Shown: piece by piece, positions 51,459-61,151 of the stretch
How the letters are laid out: each line of letters starts with the position of its first letter
How positions within the stretch are numbered: the first letter of the stretch is position 1
Source of the DNA: Paenibacillus sp. YN15
GTDB taxonomy: Bacteria; Bacillota; Bacilli; Paenibacillales; NBRC-103111
DNA length: 64,000 bases
Direction: 5' to 3'
NCBI RefSeq assembly: GCF_003285005.1
Contig: NZ_QMFA01000009.1
Span: forward strand, 99,411-163,410
The notes under the pieces: generated by a model
What the model saw: the letters and a program-made list of their open reading frames with translations, nothing else
Database searches by the model: none
What the model was told of the DNA's origin: nothing
Position numbers and translations under genes: made by a program

Positions 51459-51932
51459 ATGATTCAGGTTTTGTTTGTTTGTCTGGGCAATATCTGCCGT
51501 TCCCCTATGGCCGAGGCAGTGTTCCGGCATAAGGTGGAGCAGGCCGGACTTGCGGACAAGATCCGGGTGGACTCCGCCGGAACCGGCAATTGGCATACGG
51601 GCAAGCCGCCCCATGAGGGAACCCGCGGGATTCTCAAGGAATTCGGCATCTCCGACAAAGGCCTTGCCGCCCGCCAGGTGAACGGGCAGGACTTTGCCGT
51701 CCACCAGTATATCGTGCCTATGGATGCGGCCAATGTGGCGGATCTGCAGCGGTTTGCGCCGGAGGGGCACGCTGCCCAGGTGCTTCCGCTGATGGATTAT
51801 GTGAAGGGACGGGAGCATACGGACGTGCCCGACCCGTATTATACCGGCAATTTCCAAGAGGTTTACGAAATGGTGGACGCCGGATGCGAGGCTCTGCTCA
51901 ACCACATCCGCCAGCGGGAGAAACTGACTTAA
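51459..51932 (+). CDS. Low-molecular-weight protein-tyrosine phosphatase
   Basis: 157 residues. The active-site P-loop CLGNICRS (C-x5-R-S) opens the protein, and the acid loop DPYY with the general-acid Asp follows near residue 125. Full length for LMW-PTP (YfkJ-like). Start at 51459 has GGGAGG at 51445-51450. Targets unknown; the arginine-phosphatase YwlE lineage cannot be excluded. Confidence 0.9.
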   Translation: MIQVLFVCLGNICRSPMAEAVFRHKVEQAGLADKIRVDSAGTGNWHTGKPPHEGTRGILKEFGISDKGLAARQVNGQDFAVHQYIVPMDAANVADLQRFAPEGHAAQVLPLMDYVKGREHTDVPDPYYTGNFQEVYEMVDAGCEALLNHIRQREKLT

Positions 51933-51986
51933 AAAGGCTATACTAACTTAAACACACCTGGACTTCATTGGAGGTAGCCAACCTTT

Positions 51987-53540
51987 ATGCTCCGCAAAGC
52001 GTCCGCATTCATGATCATCTCCTTGCTTGGCATCTTTTCCACCGCCGACCTTCGGGCGGTAACCTATGAGATTGTGATCTATGGAGGCGGTCCGCAAGCG
52101 GTATCCGCCGCGCTGACGGCAGTATCGTCCAGCCGCCAGGCGGATGTGCTGATGATTGTGCCGGAACGCCAATTGGGCTCCACCATGACTGCCGGCAGGC
52201 AGAATCTGTTTGATGTGAACTATCACAAACCTTCCAGCCTTCCACCGGGATTGCCTGCGGATTACGCAGGCTCCCAGGGAGGCTCTTTGTATCGGTTTGT
52301 GAAGGCGCTGGGAGCGGTTTTTGCCCCGTCGGAGATGGAGGCTTATTTTGTCCGCGAAACCAAGGCCTCAGGCCGCATCCGGGTGCTGTATGAAACGGAT
52401 ATTACCCAGGCGGATCTTAAAGAAAATGCCGCATCCATTCAAGAGCTCCATTTCCGCAAAATCCGCAAGGACCCCGAGGATGGCCGGTACCGCTTCAGCG
52501 GCGCAGCCTCCTCCTCCGTTCAGGCCGAGGTGTTCATTGACGCCTCGGAAACCGGGCGGCTGCTGCGGCTCACCGGAGCAGGCTACACCACCGGGCGGGA
52601 GGATACGGGCAAGGACCAGCTGCAAATGGTCGCCACCTTGATGTACAAGGTGAAGGGAGTGGATGCGTATGCCGCTATCGCCCCCAACAAAACGGCCAAC
52701 GGCGTGGCTTATTCCACCAGAGGCTCCTTCCAGTTCTGGGGCGGACGGGAGGTCTACACCATTCCCGAGATTCTGGCTTATGACCGGAACAGCCCCTACT
52801 TCAGGCTGAAGGCGTACAATGCCGGGGAGGACGGTTATTCCCACGTGGGGGCGGACACCGGCAAAACTCCCTTTTGGCTGAACCACATGATTATTTATAA
52901 GGTGGACGGCCGCAAGATGTGGCGGGACCGGGAGCTGGACAACGGATTGTATCCCGAATCCCCGGAATTGGACCCGGAGGAGGCCCGGGAATTGGCGGTG
53001 CAGGAGCTCAAAACACCGGAATATTGGGAGATGATCCGGAAGCTGCCGGGGTTTGCCAATGTGGAGCCCGTTCTGGAGAATGGGGAGCCGGCAGTCGGAG
53101 AGATCCTGTACCTGCGGGAGACGATTCATGCCTGCAACAAGCCGGGAGCCCCTGCAGCCCATGCCCTGACGGAAGCGGATGTGATGAAGGGCGGGCAGGA
53201 ATTTTACGACAGGCGGATCGGCGTGGGCTTCTATAACTTCGACTCCAATACGTATCAGAAGCAGGAAGCCTTGACCAATCCGCTGCATGAGCCTTGGTAC
53301 GTGCCCTATGAGGTGCTGCGGACTCCCTATGTGGACAATCTTTTGCTGCCGGGTTATGCGGCCAATATTGACTCCTACTCCTGGTCGGCCATGCGGGTTT
53401 ATCCCAATCTGATTATGCTGGGGGATGCGGCAGGCGCTGCCGCGGCGCTGGCCGCGGACAGGCGGATGGAGCTGGGCCGTCCGGATATGGGGCTTCTGCA
53501 GAATGTGCTGCTTCAACATCAGGCGATTCTGGAAAAGTGA
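51987..53540 (+). CDS. FAD-dependent oxidoreductase with signal peptide
   Basis: 517 residues of the FAD_oxidored family. N-terminal hydrophobic stretch MLRKASAFMIISLLGIFSTA looks like a signal peptide, followed at once by the FAD-binding VIYGGGPQAV. FAD contacts continue in EVFIDASETGRLLRLTGA and the late MLGDAAGAAAAL. Exported FAD proteins of this family occur in Paenibacilli, but substrate is unknown. The downstream gene has its own promoter. Confidence 0.82.
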   Translation: MLRKASAFMIISLLGIFSTADLRAVTYEIVIYGGGPQAVSAALTAVSSSRQADVLMIVPERQLGSTMTAGRQNLFDVNYHKPSSLPPGLPADYAGSQGGSLYRFVKALGAVFAPSEMEAYFVRETKASGRIRVLYETDITQADLKENAASIQELHFRKIRKDPEDGRYRFSGAASSSVQAEVFIDASETGRLLRLTGAGYTTGREDTGKDQLQMVATLMYKVKGVDAYAAIAPNKTANGVAYSTRGSFQFWGGREVYTIPEILAYDRNSPYFRLKAYNAGEDGYSHVGADTGKTPFWLNHMIIYKVDGRKMWRDRELDNGLYPESPELDPEEARELAVQELKTPEYWEMIRKLPGFANVEPVLENGEPAVGEILYLRETIHACNKPGAPAAHALTEADVMKGGQEFYDRRIGVGFYNFDSNTYQKQEALTNPLHEPWYVPYEVLRTPYVDNLLLPGYAANIDSYSWSAMRVYPNLIMLGDAAGAAAALAADRRMELGRPDMGLLQNVLLQHQAILEK

Positions 53541-53544
53541 CGGA

Positions 53545-53572
53545 TTGCATTCAGATAAATATATGTTATAAT
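53545..53572 (+). promoter_or_regulatory. Promoter of the 56-residue gene
   Basis: TTGCAT (53545-53550) and TATAAT (53567-53572), spacer 16. ATTGCAT (53544-53550) recurs inverted as ATGCAAT at 53597-53603. Confidence 0.6.
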
Positions 53573-53635
53573 GGTTATAGAAATCATATATGTGACATGC
53601 AATGTACCGTTTTCCACTACAAGGAGGGAATCGCC

Positions 53636-53806
53636 ATGATGAACCTGTTTGTGAAGGAAAAGGAAGCAGCACCGGAAGAGATCCGGAACCTGGAACGGCC
53701 CGCGGGGGCCCGCGATGAAATCCAGCGCATTCTGAAGGAAGACAGCAAGGATGTGTGGATGGACACGCCAACCAGCCTGTTCAATCTGTTCCCGCCCAAA
53801 TATTAA
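53636..53806 (+). CDS. Small acidic unknown protein
   Basis: 56 residues, MMNLFVKEKEAAPEEIRNLE at its start, ending SLFNLFPPKY. Charged helix with hydrophobic C-terminal tail. AAGGAGGG precedes ATG 53636. It has a good promoter and its own terminator, so it is probably expressed. No family recognised. Confidence 0.65.
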   Translation: MMNLFVKEKEAAPEEIRNLERPAGARDEIQRILKEDSKDVWMDTPTSLFNLFPPKY

Positions 53807-53832
53807 GCCCTTGCGAATAGAATAATAATGAC

Positions 53833-53864
53833 AGCCCTTTTGCTGCGGCAGAAGGGTTTTTTCT
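53833..53864 (+). terminator. Terminator after the 56-residue gene
   Basis: CCCTTTTGC (53835-53843) pairs with GCAGAAGGG (53848-53856), then six Ts. Confidence 0.75.
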
Positions 53865-54062
53865 ATTTCTGCGGATCTCCGTAGGAAAGTATCCCTCAAA
53901 AGCGGATTTGCCGCCGTATTTCCCGCCTGTTTAGGCTTATACTTATACTGGGAGCGCCGCGTTGCAAACGTTGTAATTCCGGCGCATCCGTTCCATAATC
54001 TGTGCATGTGCCGCTTTTCCCAAGCGCCGAGCGGCAACTTTCCCAAGCGGAGGATTCTGCGC

Positions 54063-55826
54063 ATGGCCACCTTCATCAGCAAAGCCCCCTTTCGTAAAAA
54101 GCTGATCGCCGCTTTTATGGCGGTGACACTTCTGTCCATTTTGATTACCTCTTATTTCTCTTATTCCATCACTTCCAATATTTTGGAGGAAAACGCCTTG
54201 AAGCTGACCCAGGACACGGTGGTCAAAACCGCCCAAACCCTGGACGAGAAGCTGAGCAAGCTGACTGTGGTCATGATGACCTTCATGATCAGCCAGCAGT
54301 TTCAGAGCATGCTGAAGGATGTATCCCTGGGCAATCATAACCAGTATTATACCCACTGGACCAATCTGGACAATGTGTTCTCCCAGGCGCGGATTGCCGA
54401 GCCGCTGATTCAGGGCATTTTTGTTTCCACGCCTATGGGAGAATTTTATCCCCTATCCATGAACCGCAACAGGCAGGCTCCTTTCCAGGATACGGACCTG
54501 TACAAGCGGGTAGCCAGTGAAAAGCGGACGCTGTGGATTGAAGGCCATGAAGATCCGCTTTTTTACGGCAAACAGCGGGTGGTATCCCTGGTGCTGGAGC
54601 CCATTGCCGATTTTCCCCTGAAGGATGTTTACGTGGTGGTTAATATCCGCGAGGACGGTTTGCGCAGGCTGGCCGGCACGGAGGAGGGAAACGGCGGTTC
54701 CCGGCGGTTCCTGATGGGCGCAGGGGGAACGCTGGTCTGCAGCGAAACCGATCCCCTTGTAACAGAGGCGGCGGAGAGCGCATTGGTGCAGGAGGTAACC
54801 CGCGAGGGTCTGACCGGCTACACCTCCGTGAATAAAGACGGGAATACCTATTTGTTCAATTATGCCCGCATGCATGTCAATGACTGGACCATTCTGGCCA
54901 TTCAGTCCAAGGATTACGTGTTGAAGGATATGATCTATGTCAAATGGATGATCGTGCTCATTACCCTGGCCAGCTTCCTTATTACCCTGTTTGTGTCCGG
55001 GGCGTTTGCCCGGTATCTGCTGAAGCCCCTGCAGAAGCTCCAGCGGGTCATGAAGCGGGTGGAGAGCAATGATCTTACCGCCCGTTTTGAAAGCCTGCAG
55101 GAGGATGACCTGGCCCAGGTGGGCTTCCGCTTCAACCGGATGCTGGATCAGATCGTGGTGCTGATCGACGAGGTGAAGGGGGCGGAGGCCAGCAAGCGGA
55201 ATACGGAGATCAAAGCCTTGTCCGCCCAAATGGACCCCCATTTTCTCTACAACACCCTGAATGTTATCTATTGGAAGCTGAAGCTCAAGCAGGTGGACCA
55301 ATCCCAAACCATGGTGGTCTCCCTGTCGCGGCTGTTCCAATTGGGGTTGAACAAAGGCAAGGAGATCACGACCCTGGAGAAGGAGCTGGAGCATGTCAGG
55401 CTGTATCTGGAGCTGCAGGCCTCCTGCTACGAGAATCTGTTTGAATACAGCATTCTGGTCAAAGACCCGTCCTTGCCTGCTTTGACGGTGCCGCGGATCA
55501 TTCTTCAGCCGTTGGTGGAAAACAGCATTCTGCACGGCTTTTCCAGCATGGAAAGCGGGGGGCGCATCAGCATTGAGCTGGATTCCGATCCTTCTGCGGA
55601 AAGCTGGAGCATCCGGGTGGAGGATAACGGCTGCGGCATGGAGGAGGAGGTTGTCCGGGCTATGCTCCAGAACCGGCAGGGCAAGGGGTATGCCATCGGC
55701 AATCTGATTCAGCGGCTGCAGCTGTATTATGGCGGGAAGGCCCGGCTGCAGGTGGACAGCCATCCCGACCGCGGCACGGTGATATACATGTCCATACCGA
55801 TGAAGGGAGCAGAAACCGATGTTTAA
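54063..55826 (+). CDS. YesM-type sensor histidine kinase
   Basis: 587 residues. Helix 1 (about 12-32), a 250-residue extracellular sensor domain, helix 2 (about 290-312), HAMP (LLKPLQKLQRVMKRV), then His_kinase domain QMDPHFLYNTLN with the phospho-His, and HATPase_c (IILQPLVENSILHG, DNGCGM). Start 54063 with GGAGG at 54050-54054. Overlaps the regulator start by eight bases. Probably senses a carbohydrate or its binding protein, given the ABC genes downstream. Confidence 0.92.
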   Translation: MATFISKAPFRKKLIAAFMAVTLLSILITSYFSYSITSNILEENALKLTQDTVVKTAQTLDEKLSKLTVVMMTFMISQQFQSMLKDVSLGNHNQYYTHWTNLDNVFSQARIAEPLIQGIFVSTPMGEFYPLSMNRNRQAPFQDTDLYKRVASEKRTLWIEGHEDPLFYGKQRVVSLVLEPIADFPLKDVYVVVNIREDGLRRLAGTEEGNGGSRRFLMGAGGTLVCSETDPLVTEAAESALVQEVTREGLTGYTSVNKDGNTYLFNYARMHVNDWTILAIQSKDYVLKDMIYVKWMIVLITLASFLITLFVSGAFARYLLKPLQKLQRVMKRVESNDLTARFESLQEDDLAQVGFRFNRMLDQIVVLIDEVKGAEASKRNTEIKALSAQMDPHFLYNTLNVIYWKLKLKQVDQSQTMVVSLSRLFQLGLNKGKEITTLEKELEHVRLYLELQASCYENLFEYSILVKDPSLPALTVPRIILQPLVENSILHGFSSMESGGRISIELDSDPSAESWSIRVEDNGCGMEEEVVRAMLQNRQGKGYAIGNLIQRLQLYYGGKARLQVDSHPDRGTVIYMSIPMKGAETDV

Positions 55827-57444
55827 GTGGAAAGAGATCAGCATTTGCGTTGTGGATGACACCCGCACCGTAGTGGAAGGCCTGAAGGCGATGGATTGGC
55901 AGGCGGAGGGCATCCGCTTCGCGGGTACGGCCGCCAACGGAGAGGACGGTCTGGAGCTGATCAAGGAACAAAAGCCCGACATCGTCATTACCGATATCCG
56001 GATGCCGCGGATGGACGGGCTGACCATGCTCCGGTCCATTCTGGAGCTCCAGCATACCTGCAAGGTTATCCTGATCAGCGGCTACACGGATTTTGAATAT
56101 GCCAAGGAAGCGGTTCAGCTGGGGGCCTTTGATTTTGTGGTGAAGCCGTTTACCGAGGAGGAGATTCTGGGGACGGTCCGCCGGGCCAAGGAGCAGATTG
56201 AAGCGGAGCGCTCCCGGCTTTTGTCGGTCCAGGAGATGGAGAGGAAGCTGCGGGAGAGCATTCCTCTCCTCCAGCAGGAATATCTGGGGCTGTTGGTGCG
56301 CCATCGCACCAACTGGGAGCGGACCGCCCGCCGCTGGGAATTTCTGAATATTCCCCTTGACCCGGAAGGCTTCTGTGTGATGGCTATGGAGATTGACCGG
56401 ATTCAGGAGCATTCGGAGGATTCGTCCGTGAATGAGATGGAGCTGATGCGCTTCTCGCTCCAGAATATTGCGGAAGAGACCTTGCGGGAGTATACCAAGT
56501 GTATGGTTTTTCGTTCAAGCATGAACCGGTTCGTGGTTGTGCTGAATACCGGGCCGGAGGACAACCCGTCCCCCTGGGCCGAATCCATCTGCAAAAATAT
56601 TGAACGCTTCACCAAATTTACCATCTCTGTGGGCGTGGGGGGAAATGTAAAGGATATCGGGGAATTGCCGGATTCATACGTTCAGGCAGTCCAGGCCCTG
56701 TCCTTCCACATGTTTACGGAGGGCAACGGGGCGTTGGGGTATACCCAGCTGTCCCGGACAGACCGGCAGGCGCCTTTGGCCTTGGAGCAAAAGGATGAGC
56801 TCCTTCTTATGCTCCGCTCCGGCAACGGGGACCGCGCCGCCGCCTTGCTGGCGGACATGGCCGATTCCCTCCAGCATATGACGCCCAAGCCCCATCCGGA
56901 TTATGTGCAAAGCCTGTATGAGGAGCTGGCTGCCGCCGCCATCCGCACCTTTTATGAGCTGGTGCCGCTGCCTGAGCTGCAGCCGCTGATCGACCGCTAC
57001 AAAACCCGCCGCCCGGAATTGCCGTTGGCCGGATTGGAGCAGCTGCTCCAAACCTTTTGCCGGGAGGGGGCGGAGCTGGTTAAGCTGCATCATGTGTCCG
57101 AGGGGCAGGCGCTGATTTATAAAAGTGTGGATTTTATCAAAAGCCATCTGGACCGGGAGGTGCGGGTCAGCGAATGTGCCGCCTGGGTCCATTTGAGTCC
57201 CAGTTATTATTCCGGCCTGTTCAAGAAGGTGACGGGTTTGACCGTTACCCAATACGTCACCGCCGAGCGGATCGCCAGGGCCAAGGAAATGCTGATCGGA
57301 GGCTCCCAGGTCCAGGAGGTGGCCAACGCCTTGGGCTATGAGGAGCGGCGTTACTTCAGCGAGGTGTTCAAGAAAATCACCGGCAAAACCCCTTCGGAAT
57401 TCCGCGAGAGCTATCATCCGGAGGAGACGGATGGACGGGATTAG
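55819..57444 (+). CDS. YesN-type AraC-family response regulator
   Basis: 541 residues. Receiver 1-125 with acidic VDDT, phospho-Asp in IVITDIRMPRMDG and Lys in VVKPF. A central variable region follows, then a C-terminal AraC helix-turn-helix pair (CAAWVHLSPSYYSGLFKK and EVANALGYEERRYFSEVFKKITG). Start overlaps the kinase stop. Expected to activate the sugar-transport operon that begins at 57578. Confidence 0.93.
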   Translation: MFKWKEISICVVDDTRTVVEGLKAMDWQAEGIRFAGTAANGEDGLELIKEQKPDIVITDIRMPRMDGLTMLRSILELQHTCKVILISGYTDFEYAKEAVQLGAFDFVVKPFTEEEILGTVRRAKEQIEAERSRLLSVQEMERKLRESIPLLQQEYLGLLVRHRTNWERTARRWEFLNIPLDPEGFCVMAMEIDRIQEHSEDSSVNEMELMRFSLQNIAEETLREYTKCMVFRSSMNRFVVVLNTGPEDNPSPWAESICKNIERFTKFTISVGVGGNVKDIGELPDSYVQAVQALSFHMFTEGNGALGYTQLSRTDRQAPLALEQKDELLLMLRSGNGDRAAALLADMADSLQHMTPKPHPDYVQSLYEELAAAAIRTFYELVPLPELQPLIDRYKTRRPELPLAGLEQLLQTFCREGAELVKLHHVSEGQALIYKSVDFIKSHLDREVRVSECAAWVHLSPSYYSGLFKKVTGLTVTQYVTAERIARAKEMLIGGSQVQEVANALGYEERRYFSEVFKKITGKTPSEFRESYHPEETDGRD

Positions 57445-57577
57445 AAGGAGGCGGGCATTACGGACAACAGTGGAATCGTATCCCTGCACAGTAGGTTTAC
57501 CCCACTCCTTTCCGGCGGGGAGAGCCGTATAATCAAAAGTGTAAAGAACACTATTCGACAAAAGAGGGGATATGCAC

Positions 57578-58954
57578 ATGTGGAAAAAAGCCATCGGCTT
57601 AAGCCTCGGCGTGGTCTTGACGGCAGGACTGGCCGGATGCGGAGGTTCGGACACCTCCAAGGACTCGGCTGCCGCCAGCACCGCTCCTACCGCCGGCCCG
57701 AAGAAAATCATCAAGTATTGGACCGATGACCGGCATGACCAGGAGTACATCAAGGAGTTGGTCACCAAGTTCAATACCACCAACAAGGACAATATTGAAG
57801 TGGAAATGACCGTCCTTTCGGAAAACTTCGGCCAAAGCGTGGATGTGGCCTTCGCAGGCAACCAGGCGCCGGATGTGCTCCGGCTGAAAAGCGGCAATGC
57901 CGAAACCTTTTATAAAAAAGGCTATATCGCTCCGCTGGACTCCTACACGACGGATGATCTGAAAGCCAAGTTCAAGGATCTGCTGATTGACAAGGTTAAT
58001 ATCTTCGACGGCAAGCTGGTCTCCCTGCCCAATACAGGCCTGACCCTGCGTCTGGTGTACAATCAGGAGCTGTTTGAAAAAGCGGGCATCGCCAAGCCGC
58101 CGGCATCCTTGCAGGAAATGGTGGACGACGCCAAAAAAATTACCGAAATGGGCAAGAAGGACGGCGTCTACGGCTTCGCTCTAAACTTTAAAAGCCCCAA
58201 GAGCGCCTTCGACCGTTCCATCCGGGAAATCCTCTCCCTAAGCGGCTACCAAGGTTTGGGGTATGATTTGAAAACCGCCCAGTTCGATTTCGCACCTTAT
58301 GCAGAGGTTATGAAATACTTCAAGCAAATGAACGATGACGGCAGCATTCTGCCCGGCGCCGCCACCCTGGATATCGACCCCATGCGCGCCCAGTTCGCCG
58401 CAGGCAAAATCGGCATGTACCTGAGCTTCTCTACGGAGCCGGGCGTGTACACAGATCAATTCCCGACGAAAATCAAGTGGGCCGGAGCGCTTGCGCCTAC
58501 CCTGGACGGCACCATTAAAGGCACCTCGGAGATCGTGTCCGCCGGCACCTGGCTGGGGATCACTAGCAAGTCGCCCAATAAGGACGCGGCTTGGGAATTC
58601 CTGAAATTTATGTACGCCGATGATATCCTGACCACCTATCACGAAAAAGGCTTCGGCATCGCCGTTGTGCCCAGCATTGCAGCCAAGGCGAAAAAACCGG
58701 AAATTCCCGGCATGGACGGCTTCCTGGTGGGCAAATACGACTCCATGTGGCCGGTAGCCCCCAACGTTACTCCGGAGGGCGCCAACTATGCGGACACCTT
58801 CTTCAAGTACATGCTTACCGGCGGGGATCTGTCGGCCATCACCAAGGATCTGAACACCCGCTATAACACTGCATTGACCAAAGCGGCCGAAAAAGGAGAG
58901 GTAAAGGTTAGCCCGGACCCGTCCTTCGACCCGGCCAAGCTGCAAGGCAAATAA
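57578..58954 (+). CDS. Sugar ABC transporter substrate-binding lipoprotein
   Basis: 458 residues. Signal peptide ending in lipobox LAGC, then a family-1 solute-binding fold with KKIIKYWTDDRHDQEYIKEL, SFSTEPGVYT and PNKDAAWEFLKFM. ATG 57578 has GAGGGG at 57564-57569; ATG 57572 is too close. Downstream permeases confirm an oligosaccharide importer. Sugar unknown. A copy of the dispersed hairpin repeat follows its stop. Confidence 0.9.
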   Translation: MWKKAIGLSLGVVLTAGLAGCGGSDTSKDSAAASTAPTAGPKKIIKYWTDDRHDQEYIKELVTKFNTTNKDNIEVEMTVLSENFGQSVDVAFAGNQAPDVLRLKSGNAETFYKKGYIAPLDSYTTDDLKAKFKDLLIDKVNIFDGKLVSLPNTGLTLRLVYNQELFEKAGIAKPPASLQEMVDDAKKITEMGKKDGVYGFALNFKSPKSAFDRSIREILSLSGYQGLGYDLKTAQFDFAPYAEVMKYFKQMNDDGSILPGAATLDIDPMRAQFAAGKIGMYLSFSTEPGVYTDQFPTKIKWAGALAPTLDGTIKGTSEIVSAGTWLGITSKSPNKDAAWEFLKFMYADDILTTYHEKGFGIAVVPSIAAKAKKPEIPGMDGFLVGKYDSMWPVAPNVTPEGANYADTFFKYMLTGGDLSAITKDLNTRYNTALTKAAEKGEVKVSPDPSFDPAKLQGK

Positions 58955-58956
58955 TC

Positions 58957-59036
58957 CAATCCCCCAAAAGTGAAGGGATGCTCTGCAGCGGATTCCCGGT
59001 ACTTTTGGGGGAGCCCCCGAATGGAAAATCAAAAAG
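58957..59036. repeat. Dispersed hairpin repeat, copy B
   Basis: Diverged copy of the element at 4931-5009. The left block (CAATCCCCCAAAAGTGA) is identical, the right block CGGTACTTTTGGGGGAGCCCC matches with changes that keep the pairing, and the middle differs. It lies in the 243-base gap between the binding-protein and first permease genes and could lower downstream expression. Confidence 0.8.
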
Positions 59037-59197
59037 CAAACGGTTCAAGAAGGGGCGGTCGGCGCACTTGTGGACGAACGCTCCTTTTTTGCACCCCCAA
59101 TCCGACATACAAGCCCAAGCGAATGCTTACGAAGCCAGTTTTTCGCCAACGCAGCTTCGCTTAGCGTTTAACTCAAAACTCTTAGGAGGAAAAGAAG
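59037..59197. other. Gap between binding-protein and permease genes
   Basis: About 160 bases after the repeat. AAGCGAA (59117-59123) and TTCGCTT (59156-59162) form a hairpin ahead of the permease ribosome site. No gene seen. Confidence 0.4.
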
Positions 59198-60094
59198 ATG
59201 TCCAAATGGACCCGCTTCCGGGAAAACACCCTGTTTCTTTTCCCCAGCGTCATCCTGACTCTGGCTCTCGGCATCTACCCGCTGTTCTGGGTGCTGCGAT
59301 TTATGTTCTACGATTATGCGGGCTACGGCGACGCGCTGTTCGTCGGCCTGGATAATTTCCGGCGGCTCCTCCGGGATATGCAGTTTTGGGATTCCGTCAA
59401 AAACACCTTTGTGTACGCAGGCGGCAAGCTCATTCTAACCATTCCGCTGTCCCTGCTGCTGGCGGTGCTCCTGAACGGCAAGCTCCGCGGCCGCAATTTC
59501 TTAAGAGCCGTCTATTTCATGCCCACTGTAATCAGTACCGCCGTTATTTCCGTAGTCTTCTACATCATCTTCAATTCCTACAACGGCATGGTCAACCAGC
59601 TTCTGCTGAAATACCATATCATCGACGCCCCGGTGGATTGGCTCGGCCCCAAGTTCGCCATGCTCACGGTGATTATCCTGGCCGTATGGGGAGCGGTGGG
59701 CAACTACATGCTGCTGTTCCTGGCCGGACTGCAAAACATCCCCGCCGATCTGTACGAAAGTGCCTCCATTGACGGCGCCAACGGACCGCAGAAGTTCTGG
59801 TATATTACCGTTCCCATGCTGGGACCGGTGATGCAGATGATTATTATGCTGGCGATTATTGCCGCGCTGAAGGGGTATGAGAGCATCATGGTTATGACGG
59901 AGGGCGGCCCCATCGGCAAAACCGAGGTTATGTACCTGTACTTGTACAAATTGCTGTTCCCGGTATCCACAGGCTCCGTTGTTACCCAGCAGATCGGCTA
60001 CGGCAGCGCCGTCGCTTTTGCAACTGCCATTATCGTAGGTGCCATCACCATGCTTTATTCCTATCTCAGCAAGAGAATGAACAATGTGTTCTAG
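59198..60094 (+). CDS. Sugar ABC transporter permease (MalF-like)
   Basis: 298 residues, about six helices. The EAA loop that contacts the ATPase reads ESASIDGANGPQKFWYITVPML. AGGAGG precedes ATG 59198. Paired with the MalG-like gene. No ATPase gene is in the window, so a shared MsmX-type ATPase probably serves. Confidence 0.92.
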   Translation: MSKWTRFRENTLFLFPSVILTLALGIYPLFWVLRFMFYDYAGYGDALFVGLDNFRRLLRDMQFWDSVKNTFVYAGGKLILTIPLSLLLAVLLNGKLRGRNFLRAVYFMPTVISTAVISVVFYIIFNSYNGMVNQLLLKYHIIDAPVDWLGPKFAMLTVIILAVWGAVGNYMLLFLAGLQNIPADLYESASIDGANGPQKFWYITVPMLGPVMQMIIMLAIIAALKGYESIMVMTEGGPIGKTEVMYLYLYKLLFPVSTGSVVTQQIGYGSAVAFATAIIVGAITMLYSYLSKRMNNVF

Positions 60095-60111
60095 AAAGGA
60101 GCGGGTTTAAC

Positions 60112-60981
60112 ATGAATGCGAAGCAAAACTCGGCTCCGAAGGTTCCCGGAGCGCTCCGGCTGCTGGGCCATCTCCTCAAGTGGGCATTTTTGCTGGCTAC
60201 GGTGCTGTTGACTTTATTTCCTGTACTGATGACGATCTTTGGTTCGCTGAAAACAAATGCCGAGCTGATGAGCGGCGGCAATCTGCTGCCCCAGCACTGG
60301 CAATTCCATAACTATATAGAGGCTTGGCAGCAAACAAACTTTGCCCGTTATACATGGAACAGCGTGTTCCTAAGCGTTGCTTCCACCATCGGCACACTGC
60401 TGGTAGCGGCTATGGGCGCGTATGTTGTGGACCGTAGGCAGTTTCGGGGCAAATCCCTCTATGTAGGCATGCAGGCTGCCACCATGTTTATCTCCGTTGG
60501 CGCTGTTGTGCTGCGTCCCCAGTTCGACCTGATGGTATTGCTTCATCTGAATAAAACCCTGTGGGGCGTGGTGCTTATTCTGGTCAGCGCCCATGCCAGC
60601 ACCTTCTTCATTCTGCTCAGCTTCCTGAAGTCCATCCCCAAGGAGCTGGATGAGGCGGCCATGATTGACGGGTCCAATTTTACCCGCAGCTTCTTCGTGA
60701 TTATCCTGCCTTTGCTTACGCCGGGCTTGGGAGTTTCGGGGCTGTTCGCCTTCCGCCATGCTTGGAATGAATATATCCTGCCGCTGGTATTTACCATGAC
60801 CAATCCCCAGATGCAGACGCTGACGGTAGGCCTTGCCAATCTGCGGTACGGCTCATCCGCCGCCATGCAGATCCATCTGATGATGGCAGGAGCCTGTCTG
60901 TCCATCCTCCCCATGCTGGTGGTCTATATTGCCGCGAACAAATCCTTCATGCAAATGAATGCCGGCTCCATTAAAGGGTAA
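60112..60981 (+). CDS. Sugar ABC transporter permease (MalG-like)
   Basis: 289 residues, about six helices, EAA loop DEAAMIDGSNFTRSFFVIIL. AAAGGAG precedes ATG 60112, 17 bases after the first permease. Ends the operon at the terminator at 61014. Confidence 0.92.
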   Translation: MNAKQNSAPKVPGALRLLGHLLKWAFLLATVLLTLFPVLMTIFGSLKTNAELMSGGNLLPQHWQFHNYIEAWQQTNFARYTWNSVFLSVASTIGTLLVAAMGAYVVDRRQFRGKSLYVGMQAATMFISVGAVVLRPQFDLMVLLHLNKTLWGVVLILVSAHASTFFILLSFLKSIPKELDEAAMIDGSNFTRSFFVIILPLLTPGLGVSGLFAFRHAWNEYILPLVFTMTNPQMQTLTVGLANLRYGSSAAMQIHLMMAGACLSILPMLVVYIAANKSFMQMNAGSIKG

Positions 60982-61013
60982 AAGCGAGCTGCCGCGCTGC
61001 GGCAAGCAACAGG

Positions 61014-61037
61014 AAGACTGCCTGCGGGCGGTCTTTT
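61014..61037 (+). terminator. Terminator after the permease operon
   Basis: AAGACTGCC (61014-61022) pairs with GGCGGTCTT (61027-61035), then Ts. Confidence 0.75.
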
Positions 61038-61151
61038 TGGCGTTGCGGCGGAAGCGCAAGGCGGAGGCGGTCCGGTAGCACCTGCCGGGAAAACATGATA
61101 TCCTAAAACAATAAGCAGAGCGACTTACTATGTACGAAAGGGGACGGACCC

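Noticed and set aside
52368-53771. 467-codon minus frame opposite the FAD oxidoreductase
   Set aside because: Crosses the end of the real gene and a promoter; no domain seen.
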